Part shown: piece after piece, positions 15,127-22,277 of the stretch | How positions within the stretch are numbered: the first letter of the stretch is position 1 | How the letters are laid out: every line of letters starts with the position of its first letter | Assembly (NCBI GenBank): GCA_036376595.1 | Contig: DASVAA010000245.1 | Coordinates: forward strand, 1-30,032 | DNA length: 30,032 bases | Direction: 5' to 3' | Source of the DNA: SMAG-U1939 sp036376595 | GTDB taxonomy: Bacteria; Chloroflexota; Ktedonobacteria; Ktedonobacterales; JADMIN01 | Position numbers and translations under genes: made by a program | Notes under the pieces: generated by a model | Told to the model about the DNA's origin: nothing | What the model saw: only the letters and a program-made list of their open reading frames with translations | Database searches by the model: none

Positions 15127-16245
15127 TCATGTAGCCGAGCTGTCCGTCTCAGCGAAGGCGTTCTCGCATAACTCTGCACGTACGAGTTCCAGGATACGTC
15201 CTAACCAGTTACGTCCTTGCCGGTAGTTACCCCAGAAGCGGCTGAGATCCACACCGTTGACGAGGCGACCATCGCCTGTCGCAATGAGCTGGGCAGCGAG
15301 GTCGGGATGCTGATGAAACTTCTCTCGCACGAGCCGCAGCATTACGGATAGGCGCACGACGCTCCAGTCAGTGCGAAGCGGCGCACTCTCGCCGATTCGG
15401 CGTGCCTCGCGTGCTGTTGGGGCATGCACAATCCTGTCACGAACGTCTGGATCGGTCGTAGCCGACGCCCAGTAGGCATGTTCGACCGTTGGGAAGGTGC
15501 CCTCCTCCAACACGATGGGCGCGGGGTACTCGTTGGACATATACGGTTTGCCTCCATCGTGCTTATCGAAGCGAATGACGGAAGGACTGCTCGCAACAGC
15601 GTCGTCCTCCCAGGGAGGCGGAGCGACCTGCATCTGACGCCGTTCGTCCCGGCGCTGGCGGAAGTACTCTCGCGCGGCCACGTGGTCAGATGGCTGCATT
15701 ACGCTGTCATCGTCAGGGAATCCGACAAGCACTTCGCCCACCGGCGTGATTAGTGTGCGCAGTGGAACATCCTTGGAATCCTGATCGCCAAGCAGGTACA
15801 TCCGAAGATGCTCCGGTACGGAGAAATAGGCATCGCGCAATGCGGCGAGGTGCTCGTCAGTTGGGTCGTCAAGGTACGTTTCGAGGACCGCTAGACAACG
15901 ATCTTCTGAGGTTGGTCTGCCGGCTAGATGCTCTATCTCGTCGGCGACTTCGGCTATGAGTTGTTGAGGCGTCAACCAGGACTCGGGCTGATCGAAATGC
16001 CAAGTGACGAGTTGGTGAACGTTCGCATATGCTCCCTGGACATACGTTGTGGCGACCCAGCCCGACGCTACCTTCTGCCGGAATGTTGCGAGGTCAACAA
16101 GTCCCCAACAATCAATCATGCCGTCGGCATACACTTTCAGATCGGCGAGAAAGTAGAGGCCGCCATTATTGATGAAGACATGGCGCCAACTCCCCTCGAC
16201 ACGTTCACCATCCACAAGCCGATAGGTCCGATTCAAGTAGGGCAT
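15127..16245 (-). CDS. NADAR-domain protein with unassigned N-terminal domain
   Basis: 372 residues from an ATG with GGAGGTG 6-8 nt upstream; a GTG at 16254 overlaps that site and is rejected. Residues 223-358 form a YbiA-like NADAR domain (PF08719): VIRFDKHDGGKPYMSNEYPA, TVEHAYWASAT (the conserved EH pair), ARRIGESAPLRTDW, VREKFHQHPDLAAQLIATGD, and RFWGNYRQGRNWLGRILE. NADAR proteins act on ADP-ribose linked to bases or nucleotides; some remove ADP-ribose from DNA and pair with DarT toxins or act in phage conflict, while YbiA acts on riboflavin intermediates. Residues 1-172 (YLNRTYRLVDGERVEGSWRH, then LADLKVYADGMIDCWGLVDL) are a separate domain I cannot name. A charged linker (195-220) joins the two. 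No DarT-like partner is nearby. Lower-GC codon use than its neighbours suggests acquisition. Confidence 0.8.
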   Translation of the reverse strand: MPYLNRTYRLVDGERVEGSWRHVFINNGGLYFLADLKVYADGMIDCWGLVDLATFRQKVASGWVATTYVQGAYANVHQLVTWHFDQPESWLTPQQLIAEVADEIEHLAGRPTSEDRCLAVLETYLDDPTDEHLAALRDAYFSVPEHLRMYLLGDQDSKDVPLRTLITPVGEVLVGFPDDDSVMQPSDHVAAREYFRQRRDERRQMQVAPPPWEDDAVASSPSVIRFDKHDGGKPYMSNEYPAPIVLEEGTFPTVEHAYWASATTDPDVRDRIVHAPTAREARRIGESAPLRTDWSVVRLSVMLRLVREKFHQHPDLAAQLIATGDGRLVNGVDLSRFWGNYRQGRNWLGRILELVRAELCENAFAETDSSAT

Positions 16246-16348
16246 ACTCTGCACCTCCGTGGACTGCGTCCAGATCTCTCCGCTACGCTGGGCACAGTCA
16301 GTTCACGATCTGACCGGAGTCTAACACAAGAGCAACCAACTTGCGCGC

Positions 16349-17212
16349 CTACTTGACCGCCAGCAACCCGAACGCCTCGGAGTGCGGGATCACGCGGCGG
16401 AAGCCGGCCTCGCGCAGGCGCTTCGTCGCGCCGGAGGCCACGCGCTTGCCCAGCGCGCTGCTCAGGTCGCCGATGTAGTGGAAGACGCGGCCACGGGACG
16501 CGAGCACGCGGTAGAGCTGGCGGTAGAACGCGGTTGAGTACAGCTCGCCGGCCAGGCTGATGGTTGGCGGATCGTGCAGCACCAGCGAGAAGGCGCCCGT
16601 GGGCAGCTTCGCCACCTCCTCGTAGGCGTCGCCCACGATCTGCGTGATCTTGGGGTTTGAGAAAAGCTCGCGCGACCAGGGGTTCTCGCGCGCGACCTCA
16701 AGGCCGGCGGGGTCCAGCTCAATGGTCGTCACCGCGTCCGCCGTGCGCGCCGCGGCGATGGCGGTGTAGCCCAGGCCGGTCGCCGTATCGAGCACGTGGC
16801 CCGCGATGGGACCGGCGGCGGCCACCTTGCGCAGCGTATCTTCCCACGGGTCCACGCCCTTGATGCGGTGCATCGGGAAGCCCGCCACCAGCATCGTCGG
16901 CGCGCCGACGGTGGGCATCAGGCTGCGGAGCCAGTTGGTCGTCTCCGAAAAGACGCGGATCGGCCGCACCTCGCGCTCGCCCTGCTCGATGGCAAAACAC
17001 TGGTTCTCCGCCTTGCGGATGCGCTCCAGCTCCGCCCACGCCACCATCTCACCGCCCGGAAAGCGCACCCCCTCCGGCACCAGCGCCACCTCGACCGTCG
17101 AGAGGCCCAGGTTGGGCGAGGTGACGGCATGCGATGCGCCGGCCGCACGCGCCGCGAGCAGCGGCGCCGCCTGGAAGTGCGAAAGCGCCACAGGTGGCTC
17201 ATCCCGATCCAT
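16349..17212 (-). CDS. SAM-dependent methyltransferase (COG2521-like)
   Basis: 287 residues, GGAGAG upstream. A class I methyltransferase fold occupies the C-terminal half: motif I VLDTATGLGYTAIAA near 139-153, motif II acidic TTIELDP, motif IV LVLHDPPT, then FYRQLYRVLASRGRVFHYIGD. The N-terminal part (LSTVEVALVPEGVRFPGGEM and IRVFSETTNWLRSLMPT) matches the predicted archaeal/bacterial methyltransferase group COG2521. The DPP(T) motif is close to the (D/N)PPY of enzymes modifying bases or amide nitrogens. The substrate is unknown. Confidence 0.8.
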   Translation of the reverse strand: MDRDEPPVALSHFQAAPLLAARAAGASHAVTSPNLGLSTVEVALVPEGVRFPGGEMVAWAELERIRKAENQCFAIEQGEREVRPIRVFSETTNWLRSLMPTVGAPTMLVAGFPMHRIKGVDPWEDTLRKVAAAGPIAGHVLDTATGLGYTAIAAARTADAVTTIELDPAGLEVARENPWSRELFSNPKITQIVGDAYEEVAKLPTGAFSLVLHDPPTISLAGELYSTAFYRQLYRVLASRGRVFHYIGDLSSALGKRVASGATKRLREAGFRRVIPHSEAFGLLAVK

Positions 17213-17330
17213 ATGCTCTCCGCCTTCCGCCGTCCCTCGCCCTCGATCTTACCGCAGCAAAGATCGTTCTCCTGCTCGCCTTCCACTTCTCCCCCGCTTC
17301 CTCCACGACGACTCTCCTTCCTCTCTCCTT

Positions 17331-17370
17331 CTCCGCGCCCTCCGCGAACCTCCGCGTCCTCTGCGTTCCC
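17331..17370. repeat. Dispersed CCTCCGCG repeat, copy B
   Basis: CTCCGCGCCCTCCGCGAACC then TCCGCGTCCTCTGCGTT lies in a pyrimidine-rich gap (17213-17385) between two minus-strand genes. Same family as 8151-8191 and 18721-18890. Confidence 0.6.
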
Positions 17371-17385
17371 CGAATCCCCCAGCCC

Positions 17386-17964
17386 TCAGAGATAGCACGG
17401 CGGGCTGCTGCCCTGGTGGCGTCGCTGCTCGCGGGCCTGCGCCTCGCGTGCCAGCGCCCGCACCAGCCGTGTGATCGACGTCTCGGCGGTGAAGCCATCC
17501 TCGTAACCCGCACGCCGCGCCGCCTCGCGTGTCACCCCTGGCCCGATCGGCGCCGTGAAGCAGTAATCCAGCAGATTCACATCCTCGGCCGCGCCCAGCA
17601 CCAGCCGCGGCCAGCTCGTCGCCGCCTGCGCGGGCGTGCCATCGCTTGGACGCGCGGCCAGCGCCTCGCCGTTGGTCCAGACCAACAGCGCATCGGCATC
17701 GGCCTGCGCCACCGTTTGCAGCAGCGCTTTGAGCGTCAGGTAGGTGGGATGCGGACCTGGCGCCTCGACCAGCACGCGCACCTCCGGGTACGCAGCCAGC
17801 CGCGTGCAGAGATCGTCGCAAGCGGGATCGCCCTCCGGCGGGGGCAGCACGGCGACCGCGAGCTGGCGGCTGAGTGCCGTGCGCAGCGCCGCGTTCACCG
17901 CCGCGAACTCACCGGTATCTTCGTCGAGCAGCTCGCCCGAATCCAACAGATCGTCTTCACGCAT
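17386..17964 (-). CDS. Hypothetical acidic protein
   Basis: 192 residues from an ATG with GGAGGG just upstream; further upstream the frame is Arg/Cys-rich shadow. The N-terminus is strongly acidic (MREDDLLDSGELLDEDTGEF). The middle alternates strands and helices (LAVAVLPPPEGDPACDDLC, VRVLVEAPGPHPTYLTLKAL, ADALLVWTNGEALA), suggesting a compact alpha/beta fold. There are no signal or membrane segments. I do not recognise the family. It may be co-transcribed with the COG2521-like methyltransferase, but the 173-nt gap with a repeat argues against tight coupling. Confidence 0.6.
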   Translation of the reverse strand: MREDDLLDSGELLDEDTGEFAAVNAALRTALSRQLAVAVLPPPEGDPACDDLCTRLAAYPEVRVLVEAPGPHPTYLTLKALLQTVAQADADALLVWTNGEALAARPSDGTPAQAATSWPRLVLGAAEDVNLLDYCFTAPIGPGVTREAARRAGYEDGFTAETSITRLVRALAREAQAREQRRHQGSSPPCYL

Positions 17965-18195
17965 GCGCACCCTCCATCGCTCCCGCTCTCCCACCGTCAG
18001 GCACCTCCGACATTGCCCTCGCACAGATGTCCCGCAGGCAGCGTGCCGGCTGAGTCGCCCAGCTCCCACGCCTGGCCGGCACAGCCTCAGGCATGAAATA
18101 TGCACTCCCCGCTCCCTCATATGCCCGTCGGGCGGCGGCCATCGCCTTCAGGCAGTATGGCACGTCCGCGGGCGGGAGAGGAAGGAGCCGCCATC

Positions 18196-18714
18196 ATGTT
18201 CTCCGTTGACACCGTCGTGCTTGGTGCCACGCTGGTTGACATCAACACGGTCGTGATCGTCGCCATCGTCGCCTTTGTGGTCGGCGCGCTGCTGGCATTC
18301 TTGCTGGTCACGCCCGCCCGCGCAGCCTCCAACCACATCGCGCGCGACCGCGAGCGCCGCATGAGGCAGCTCGAAGATCAGGCCCGCGACCAGCAGGACC
18401 GCAACGAGCAGCTTCGCGAACAGAACTACAACGTCCTGGCCGAGCGCAATCACCTGCAAGGTCAGCTCGACGCCCTGCGCCAGCACACCGTCGCGGCAGC
18501 TAGCGCGCCAGACACATCCGCTGCCACCCATTCGGACGGCCCTAGCACGCCGGTGGCACGCGATCAGGCGGACCAACAACAGGCCGCGACTGATCAGCAG
18601 GCGCAAGTCGATCAGCAGCCGCAGCAGGAGAGACTTGGCGAGCGTATCAAGGGTTTCTTCAGCGGCAACCACACCGACAACACGCCCTCACAGACGCCCG
18701 ACGCGACCGCGTAG
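18196..18714 (+). CDS. Single-span membrane protein with coiled coil
   Basis: 172 residues from an ATG with AAGGAG 8 nt upstream. One N-terminal membrane span (about 18-39, TVVIVAIVAFVVGALLAFLL) is followed by a positively charged boundary and a long charged coiled coil (about 48-97, with RMRQLEDQARDQQDRNEQLR). The C-terminal Gln/Asp/Ala-rich stretch (DQQAQVDQQPQQ) looks disordered, with a short amphipathic segment (LGERIKGFFSG). The positive-inside rule places the coiled coil in the cytoplasm. It resembles LapA- or DUF1049-type small membrane scaffolds only in architecture. Its 3' end abuts a pair of inverted dispersed repeats. Confidence 0.65.
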   Translation: MFSVDTVVLGATLVDINTVVIVAIVAFVVGALLAFLLVTPARAASNHIARDRERRMRQLEDQARDQQDRNEQLREQNYNVLAERNHLQGQLDALRQHTVAAASAPDTSAATHSDGPSTPVARDQADQQQAATDQQAQVDQQPQQERLGERIKGFFSGNHTDNTPSQTPDATA

Positions 18715-18720
18715 AGGGCT

Positions 18721-18895
18721 ACGGGAACGCGGATTTCGCGGAGGACGCGGAGCAAGAGAGAGCAGAGGGACGCAGAGCGATTCGCTTCCCTCTCTGGAAC
18801 TCACTCTGATCTTCGCGACCTTCGCGTATCCTTCGCGTCCTCCGCGTTCTCTCTGTTCTCCCCTCCTCCGCGTGCCGCCGCGTTCTCCGTCACCC
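18721..18895. repeat. Inverted pair of dispersed CCGCG repeats (copies C and D)
   Basis: This gap between two convergent genes has copy C (18721-18785, minus orientation, CGCGGAGGACGC at 18737-18748) facing copy D (18805-18890, plus orientation, GCGTCCTCCGCG at 18835-18846). The two 12-mers are exact complements, so the pair can fold into a large hairpin and could serve as a two-way terminator. Copy D itself has a ~9-nt rhythm (CTTCGCGAC, CTTCGCGTC, CTCCGCGTT). Confidence 0.6.
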
Positions 18896-18896
18896 C

Positions 18897-19679
18897 TCAC
18901 TCGCTTGGGGCGAAGGAGCCTCCCAGCGTCATGCCGCCGTCCACCACCAGCACCTGGCCGGTCATGAAGCCACTGGCGGGCGAGGCGAGGTAGAGCGCCG
19001 CGCCCGCAATCTCGTCCGGTTCGGCAATGCGCCCCATCGGCGTCGCGCGCTCCACGGCCTGGCGGATCTGCGGTGTCTCGTGCAGCACCTGCGCGAAGCG
19101 CGTCTTCACCAGCCCCGGCGCGATGGCGTTGACCTGGATGTTGGCATACCCCAGCTCCTGTGCCAGCGACCGCGTAAGCTGGATCAGCGCCGCCTTCAGC
19201 GCGCCGTAGACGCCCTGCCCGACCCCTGGCTGGATGCCGGCGACCGAGGCCATGTTGATGATCTTGCCCGCCTGACGCTCGCGCATCCCCGGCACCACCA
19301 GGCGGCAGAGACGCACGGCGCTGAGCAGATTGGTCTCGACCATCTTGAGCCACATGCCGTCGTCGGCGTCAAGCACCGGCCCGAAATGGACGTTGGTCGC
19401 TGCGTTGTTGACCAGGATCTCCACCGGCCCAAACGCCGCCTCAGTGGCCGCGATCAGCGTCGCGCAGTCCTCGGCGCGGCTGACGTTAGCCACGACGCCG
19501 ATGGCCTGTAACCCCGCCTCGCGCAGCCGCGCTGCGGCTGCCTCCACCTCGTCGCCATGCCGCGCGGCCAGCACCACGTGCGCTCCCGCGCCAGCCAGCG
19601 CCTCGCCGATCGCCAGCCCGATGCCGCGCGATCCGCCCGTCACCAGCGCCGTCTTGTCCGCCAGGTCGAATGATGGCAT
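18897..19679 (-). CDS. Short-chain dehydrogenase/reductase
   Basis: 260 residues. A classical SDR with the full set of motifs: cofactor loop TGGSRGIG at 14-21, NNAA at 91-94, catalytic tetrad Asn117 (VETNLLS), Ser145 (INMASVAG), Tyr158 and Lys162 (YGALKAA), then IAPGLVKT, and the C-terminal FMTGQVLVVDGGM. AARHGDE after the second strand, with Arg40, suggests NADP(H) preference. It resembles FabG-like and other 3-oxoacyl or alcohol dehydrogenases; the substrate is not deducible. The ribosome site is weak (AGGGTGAG). A minus-strand TATACT lies 47 nt upstream in a gap shared with the divergent methyltransferase. Confidence 0.9.
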   Translation of the reverse strand: MPSFDLADKTALVTGGSRGIGLAIGEALAGAGAHVVLAARHGDEVEAAAARLREAGLQAIGVVANVSRAEDCATLIAATEAAFGPVEILVNNAATNVHFGPVLDADDGMWLKMVETNLLSAVRLCRLVVPGMRERQAGKIINMASVAGIQPGVGQGVYGALKAALIQLTRSLAQELGYANIQVNAIAPGLVKTRFAQVLHETPQIRQAVERATPMGRIAEPDEIAGAALYLASPASGFMTGQVLVVDGGMTLGGSFAPSE

Positions 19680-19725
19680 GCTCGTCTCACCCTGCCCTTC
19701 TCGTCGCACCGCGTCACGCACGCGC

Positions 19726-19731
19726 AGTATA
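19726..19731 (-). promoter_or_regulatory. Possible -10 box (TATACT, minus) for SDR gene
   Basis: TATACT read on the minus strand, 47 nt before the SDR start, back to back with the plus-strand TATAAT at 19750. No clear -35. Confidence 0.4.
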
Positions 19732-19749
19732 CCCCAGCGCGAAAGGGCG

Positions 19750-19755
19750 TATAAT
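19750..19755 (+). promoter_or_regulatory. TATAAT -10 box 7 nt before ATG: predicted leaderless mRNA
   Basis: A perfect TATAAT is followed by 7 nt (CCACGAC) and the ATG at 19763. Transcription normally starts 6-8 nt after the -10 box, so it would begin at or next to the A of the ATG. No Shine-Dalgarno sequence precedes this ATG. The same geometry occurs before truB. Confidence 0.6.
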
Positions 19756-19762
19756 CCACGAC

Positions 19763-20617
19763 ATGAGCGATCACGCCCATTCCGATGTTGCGCAGCCGCC
19801 GCCACACGTCGCGCGCGCGCTGGCCCGCCTGCGGGTGCGCATGCGCCGGCTGTATATGCTGAGCGACGAGGAAATCGCGGTCCCCGGCGCCGCGCAAGCC
19901 TATGCCATCACCCTGCCGGCCCACCCCGACGACTCGTTGGACCGCTTCGCCGCGACGATCGGCCGGAGGCGTGCAGGCGCAGGCAAACCGCAAACAACGG
20001 ACGCCGCGGCGGCTGCGGAGGCGCGCCTGGCGATCGCGTGGGGCGTGCATATGCCCTACTGGGCGCTGCTCTGGCCGAGTGGCCTGGCACTGGCCGCGGC
20101 GCTGCTGAAGCGGCACGAGGGCGGATGCCATCCATCCCTGCGCGGTCGGCGCGTGCTGGAGTTGGGCTGCGGGCTGGGCGTGACGGCCATCGCGGCGCTG
20201 ACCCGTGGCGCGGACCTCTGGGCGGCGGACTGCTACGCTGAGGCGCTGCTCTTCGCACGCTACAACACGCTGCGCAACGCCGGTCGCGCACCGCGCACGC
20301 TGCTGCTCGACTGGCGCGGCGAGGCGGGACGCGCCGTGTGCCTGGCCGCCGGCCAATTCGATGCACTGCTCGCCGCCGACGTGCTCTACGAGCCAGAGAA
20401 CATCGCGCCGCTGCTGGCGCTGGTGCCGCTGCTGCTGGTGCCGGGCGGCGACTTCTGGCTGGCCGAGCCAGGGCGCAAGGTCTCGCTGGCCTTCGTCGCG
20501 GCGGCGCAGGATGCCGGCTGGCACGACGAATCTACGCTCTATGAGCGCGAGTGGCCCCCCGACGGCGACGCGGCGCGCGTGGTAGTCCACCGCTATACCA
20601 TGCCAGGGCGCCAATAG
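19763..20617 (+). CDS. Class I methyltransferase (METTL/PF10294-like)
   Basis: 284 residues. The start at 19763 fits the promoter geometry rather than a ribosome site. A helical N-terminal extension (1-90) precedes MPYWALLWPSG (97-107), which is the entrance strand typical of protein lysine or small-molecule methyltransferases of the METTL20/nicotinamide-methyltransferase-like group. Motif I is VLELGCGLGVTAIAA (131-145), followed by WAADCYAEALLFARYN, and FDALLAADVLYEPENIAPLL gives the DVLYE signature of that group. The end carries a beta-hairpin and a Val-rich strand (ARVVVHRYTM). The substrate may be protein lysine, but this is inferred only from the family. Confidence 0.8.
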   Translation: MSDHAHSDVAQPPPHVARALARLRVRMRRLYMLSDEEIAVPGAAQAYAITLPAHPDDSLDRFAATIGRRRAGAGKPQTTDAAAAAEARLAIAWGVHMPYWALLWPSGLALAAALLKRHEGGCHPSLRGRRVLELGCGLGVTAIAALTRGADLWAADCYAEALLFARYNTLRNAGRAPRTLLLDWRGEAGRAVCLAAGQFDALLAADVLYEPENIAPLLALVPLLLVPGGDFWLAEPGRKVSLAFVAAAQDAGWHDESTLYEREWPPDGDAARVVVHRYTMPGRQ

Positions 20618-20632
20618 CCCCGATCACAGCGC

Positions 20633-20674
20633 CTCACATCTCACATCTCGCGTCTCGCGTCTTGCGTCTCACGC
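20633..20674. repeat. Six tandem 7-nt repeats
   Basis: Six consecutive heptamers: CTCACAT, CTCACAT, CTCGCGT, CTCGCGT, CTTGCGT, CTCACGC. They fill the gap between the methyltransferase and the alpha/beta hydrolase on the same strand. They recall the heptanucleotide short tandem repeats of cyanobacteria in form, not in sequence. Confidence 0.7.
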
Positions 20675-20715
20675 GATCAGGATAGAGAGGTCATGGAAGA
20701 ACGGAAGGGATGCGC

Positions 20716-21384
20716 ATGCACACCATCGTGTCGCTGGAGATCGCCGGCTACAACGGGCGGTCCCTCGCCAACCGCTTCTTCCGCCAGGACGGCACGGCCG
20801 ACTGGCTGGCGCTGGTGCTGCCGGGCATGGGCTATACCGCCGCCATGCCGCTGCTGTTCTACCCGACCAACCTGCTGCTCGACCTTGGCGCCGACGTGCT
20901 CCTGGTCAACTATGACCTCGACCGCGAGCCGGCCTACCAGCGCGCCACCAGCCAGGAGCGCCGCCGCTGGCTGGCCGCGGACACCACCGCCGCCTACGCC
21001 GCCGGCCAGGCGCAGAGCGTGTACCGGCGCCTCACACTGGTCGGCAAATCGATCTGCACGCTGGCGATGACCGACCTCCTTCCTCAGGCCTCGGCGCAGT
21101 GTACCCAGTGCGTCTCGCTCACACCGCTGCTGACCAACACCGAGCTGCGCGCGGCCATCATTCAACATCCGCTGCCATCGCTTTTCGCCATCGGCACGGC
21201 TGATCCGTTCTACGATCCGGCGCTGCTCGACGAATTGCGCCGGGCAACCGGCGGCGAGGCGCTGGTCTTCGAGGGCGCCGATCACGGCCTGATGCTCGGC
21301 GGCGACGTCGAGGGCGCGATCGCCATCATGGGGCGCCTGATCGCCGCGCTACGGCGCTTTCTCGCCACGCCCCCACGGGCCTGA
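20716..21384 (+). CDS. Alpha/beta hydrolase-fold protein with unusual nucleophile elbow
   Basis: 222 residues from an ATG with GGAAGGG 6 nt upstream; an ATG two codons earlier touches that site and is less likely. The fold elements are LALVLPGMGYTAAMPLLFYP (31-50), VLLVNYDLD (61-69), a putative nucleophile Ser112 in VGKSICTLAM, Asp163 in AIGTADPFYDP, and His190 in EGADHGLML. The elbow reads G-K-S-I-C rather than G-x-S-x-G, as in the KANL3/Tex30-like group of small hydrolases, where GKS is common. Function unknown. It converges with the next minus-strand gene, with only 2 nt between stop codons. Confidence 0.75.
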   Translation: MHTIVSLEIAGYNGRSLANRFFRQDGTADWLALVLPGMGYTAAMPLLFYPTNLLLDLGADVLLVNYDLDREPAYQRATSQERRRWLAADTTAAYAAGQAQSVYRRLTLVGKSICTLAMTDLLPQASAQCTQCVSLTPLLTNTELRAAIIQHPLPSLFAIGTADPFYDPALLDELRRATGGEALVFEGADHGLMLGGDVEGAIAIMGRLIAALRRFLATPPRA

Positions 21385-21386
21385 CA

Positions 21387-21992
21387 TCACTTGCCCAGCA
21401 GCCCCATCAAATTCGTGGCCGGCACCAGCACCGGCAGCAGCCAGCCCACGGCTAGCGAGGCAATGCTGAAGACAGCGGTGTAGACGCGCTGGCGCTTCTC
21501 CGCCGCCTGCACCTGGCGGCCGATCATGTTATCCACCAGCTGGCCGAAGGCGGGATCGTCGCGCACCCAGCGACGCAGCTCCTCCAGGCGGCGAATCTGC
21601 GTGCTGAGGTTGCCGGCAATCACGTCGGTCGGCGGGGCGGCGGCCGGCGCATAGGGTGCCTGAGCCGGCGGGGGCGCCGCGGACGGGTAGGGGATGTCGG
21701 GCAGCGAGGGCGAAACCGCCCCTGCCGCACTCCCATATGTCCCCGCGGGTGGTGTGCCCGCTGCCCCCTCCGCCTGCCGCGGCGGTGCTGCCGGGACGGG
21801 CGCTGGCGCCGTGCCGGGAGTCGGAGCGGGTGGTGCGGCCGATGGTGCCGGCACGCCAGTCGAGCGCTGTTGCGGAGACGCGCTGCCACGCGCCGCGGGT
21901 ACGGCGACATCCCCTCCCGCCTCTCGTTCGAGATCCGCAATCGTCTGATCCAGTGCATCGGCCAGCCCGGCCGCATACGGTGCCCGTGCCAT
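21387..21992 (-). CDS. C-terminally anchored membrane protein with Pro/Ala-rich linker
   Basis: 201 residues from an ATG with GGGAGGGTG 7 nt upstream. Parts: a short N-terminal helix (LADALDQTIADLEREAGG), a long Pro/Ala/Gly-rich disordered segment (about 35-122), a charged helix (LSTQIRRLEELRRWVRDDPAFGQLVDNMI, read in two parts), and a single C-terminal span (VFSIASLAVGWLLPVLVP) ending near the terminus. The design (large cytoplasmic part, tail anchor) differs from its neighbours at 22278 and 23155, but low-complexity Pro-rich composition is shared. No family is recognised. The promoter region contains a 14-nt tandem repeat. Confidence 0.6.
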   Translation of the reverse strand: MARAPYAAGLADALDQTIADLEREAGGDVAVPAARGSASPQQRSTGVPAPSAAPPAPTPGTAPAPVPAAPPRQAEGAAGTPPAGTYGSAAGAVSPSLPDIPYPSAAPPPAQAPYAPAAAPPTDVIAGNLSTQIRRLEELRRWVRDDPAFGQLVDNMIGRQVQAAEKRQRVYTAVFSIASLAVGWLLPVLVPATNLMGLLGK

Positions 21993-22026
21993 CTGCGCAC
22001 CCTCCCCCACTGCGTAGAACGCGTTC

Positions 22027-22124
22027 GCCAGCTCGTCATCGCCAGCTCGTCATCGCCAGCTCGTCATCGCCCGCGCGTCTTCGCCCGCGCGTCTTCTCCC
22101 GCGCGTCTTCTCCCGCGCGTCTTC
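22027..22124. repeat. Seven tandem 14-nt repeats
   Basis: Three copies of GCCAGCTCGTCATC (22027-22068) run directly into four copies of (G/T)CCCGCGCGTCTTC (22069-22124). The two unit types agree at 11 of 14 positions, so this is one array with two subtypes, plus a degenerate eighth copy to about 22139. It lies between divergent genes, starting 35 nt upstream of the minus-strand start. Period 14 is not a multiple of 3, so it is not a coding repeat. Confidence 0.8.
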
Positions 22125-22277
22125 GCTCGCCCGCCCATCCTAGCGTCGCCGCGTGGCGAAGTCAATCGGCCCTCACGCGCGGCTGAGCCGTGGCCTGAGA
22201 GATGCATACGACGAGACCTCCAGAGGAGCGCCTGCACGACGCGGAGCGCGCCCAAGGCGCGGAGGAGACACGACCGC

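Noticed and set aside
22027..22124. CRISPR-like array
   Set aside because: The 14-nt units are directly adjacent with no spacers, and there are no cas genes in the window.
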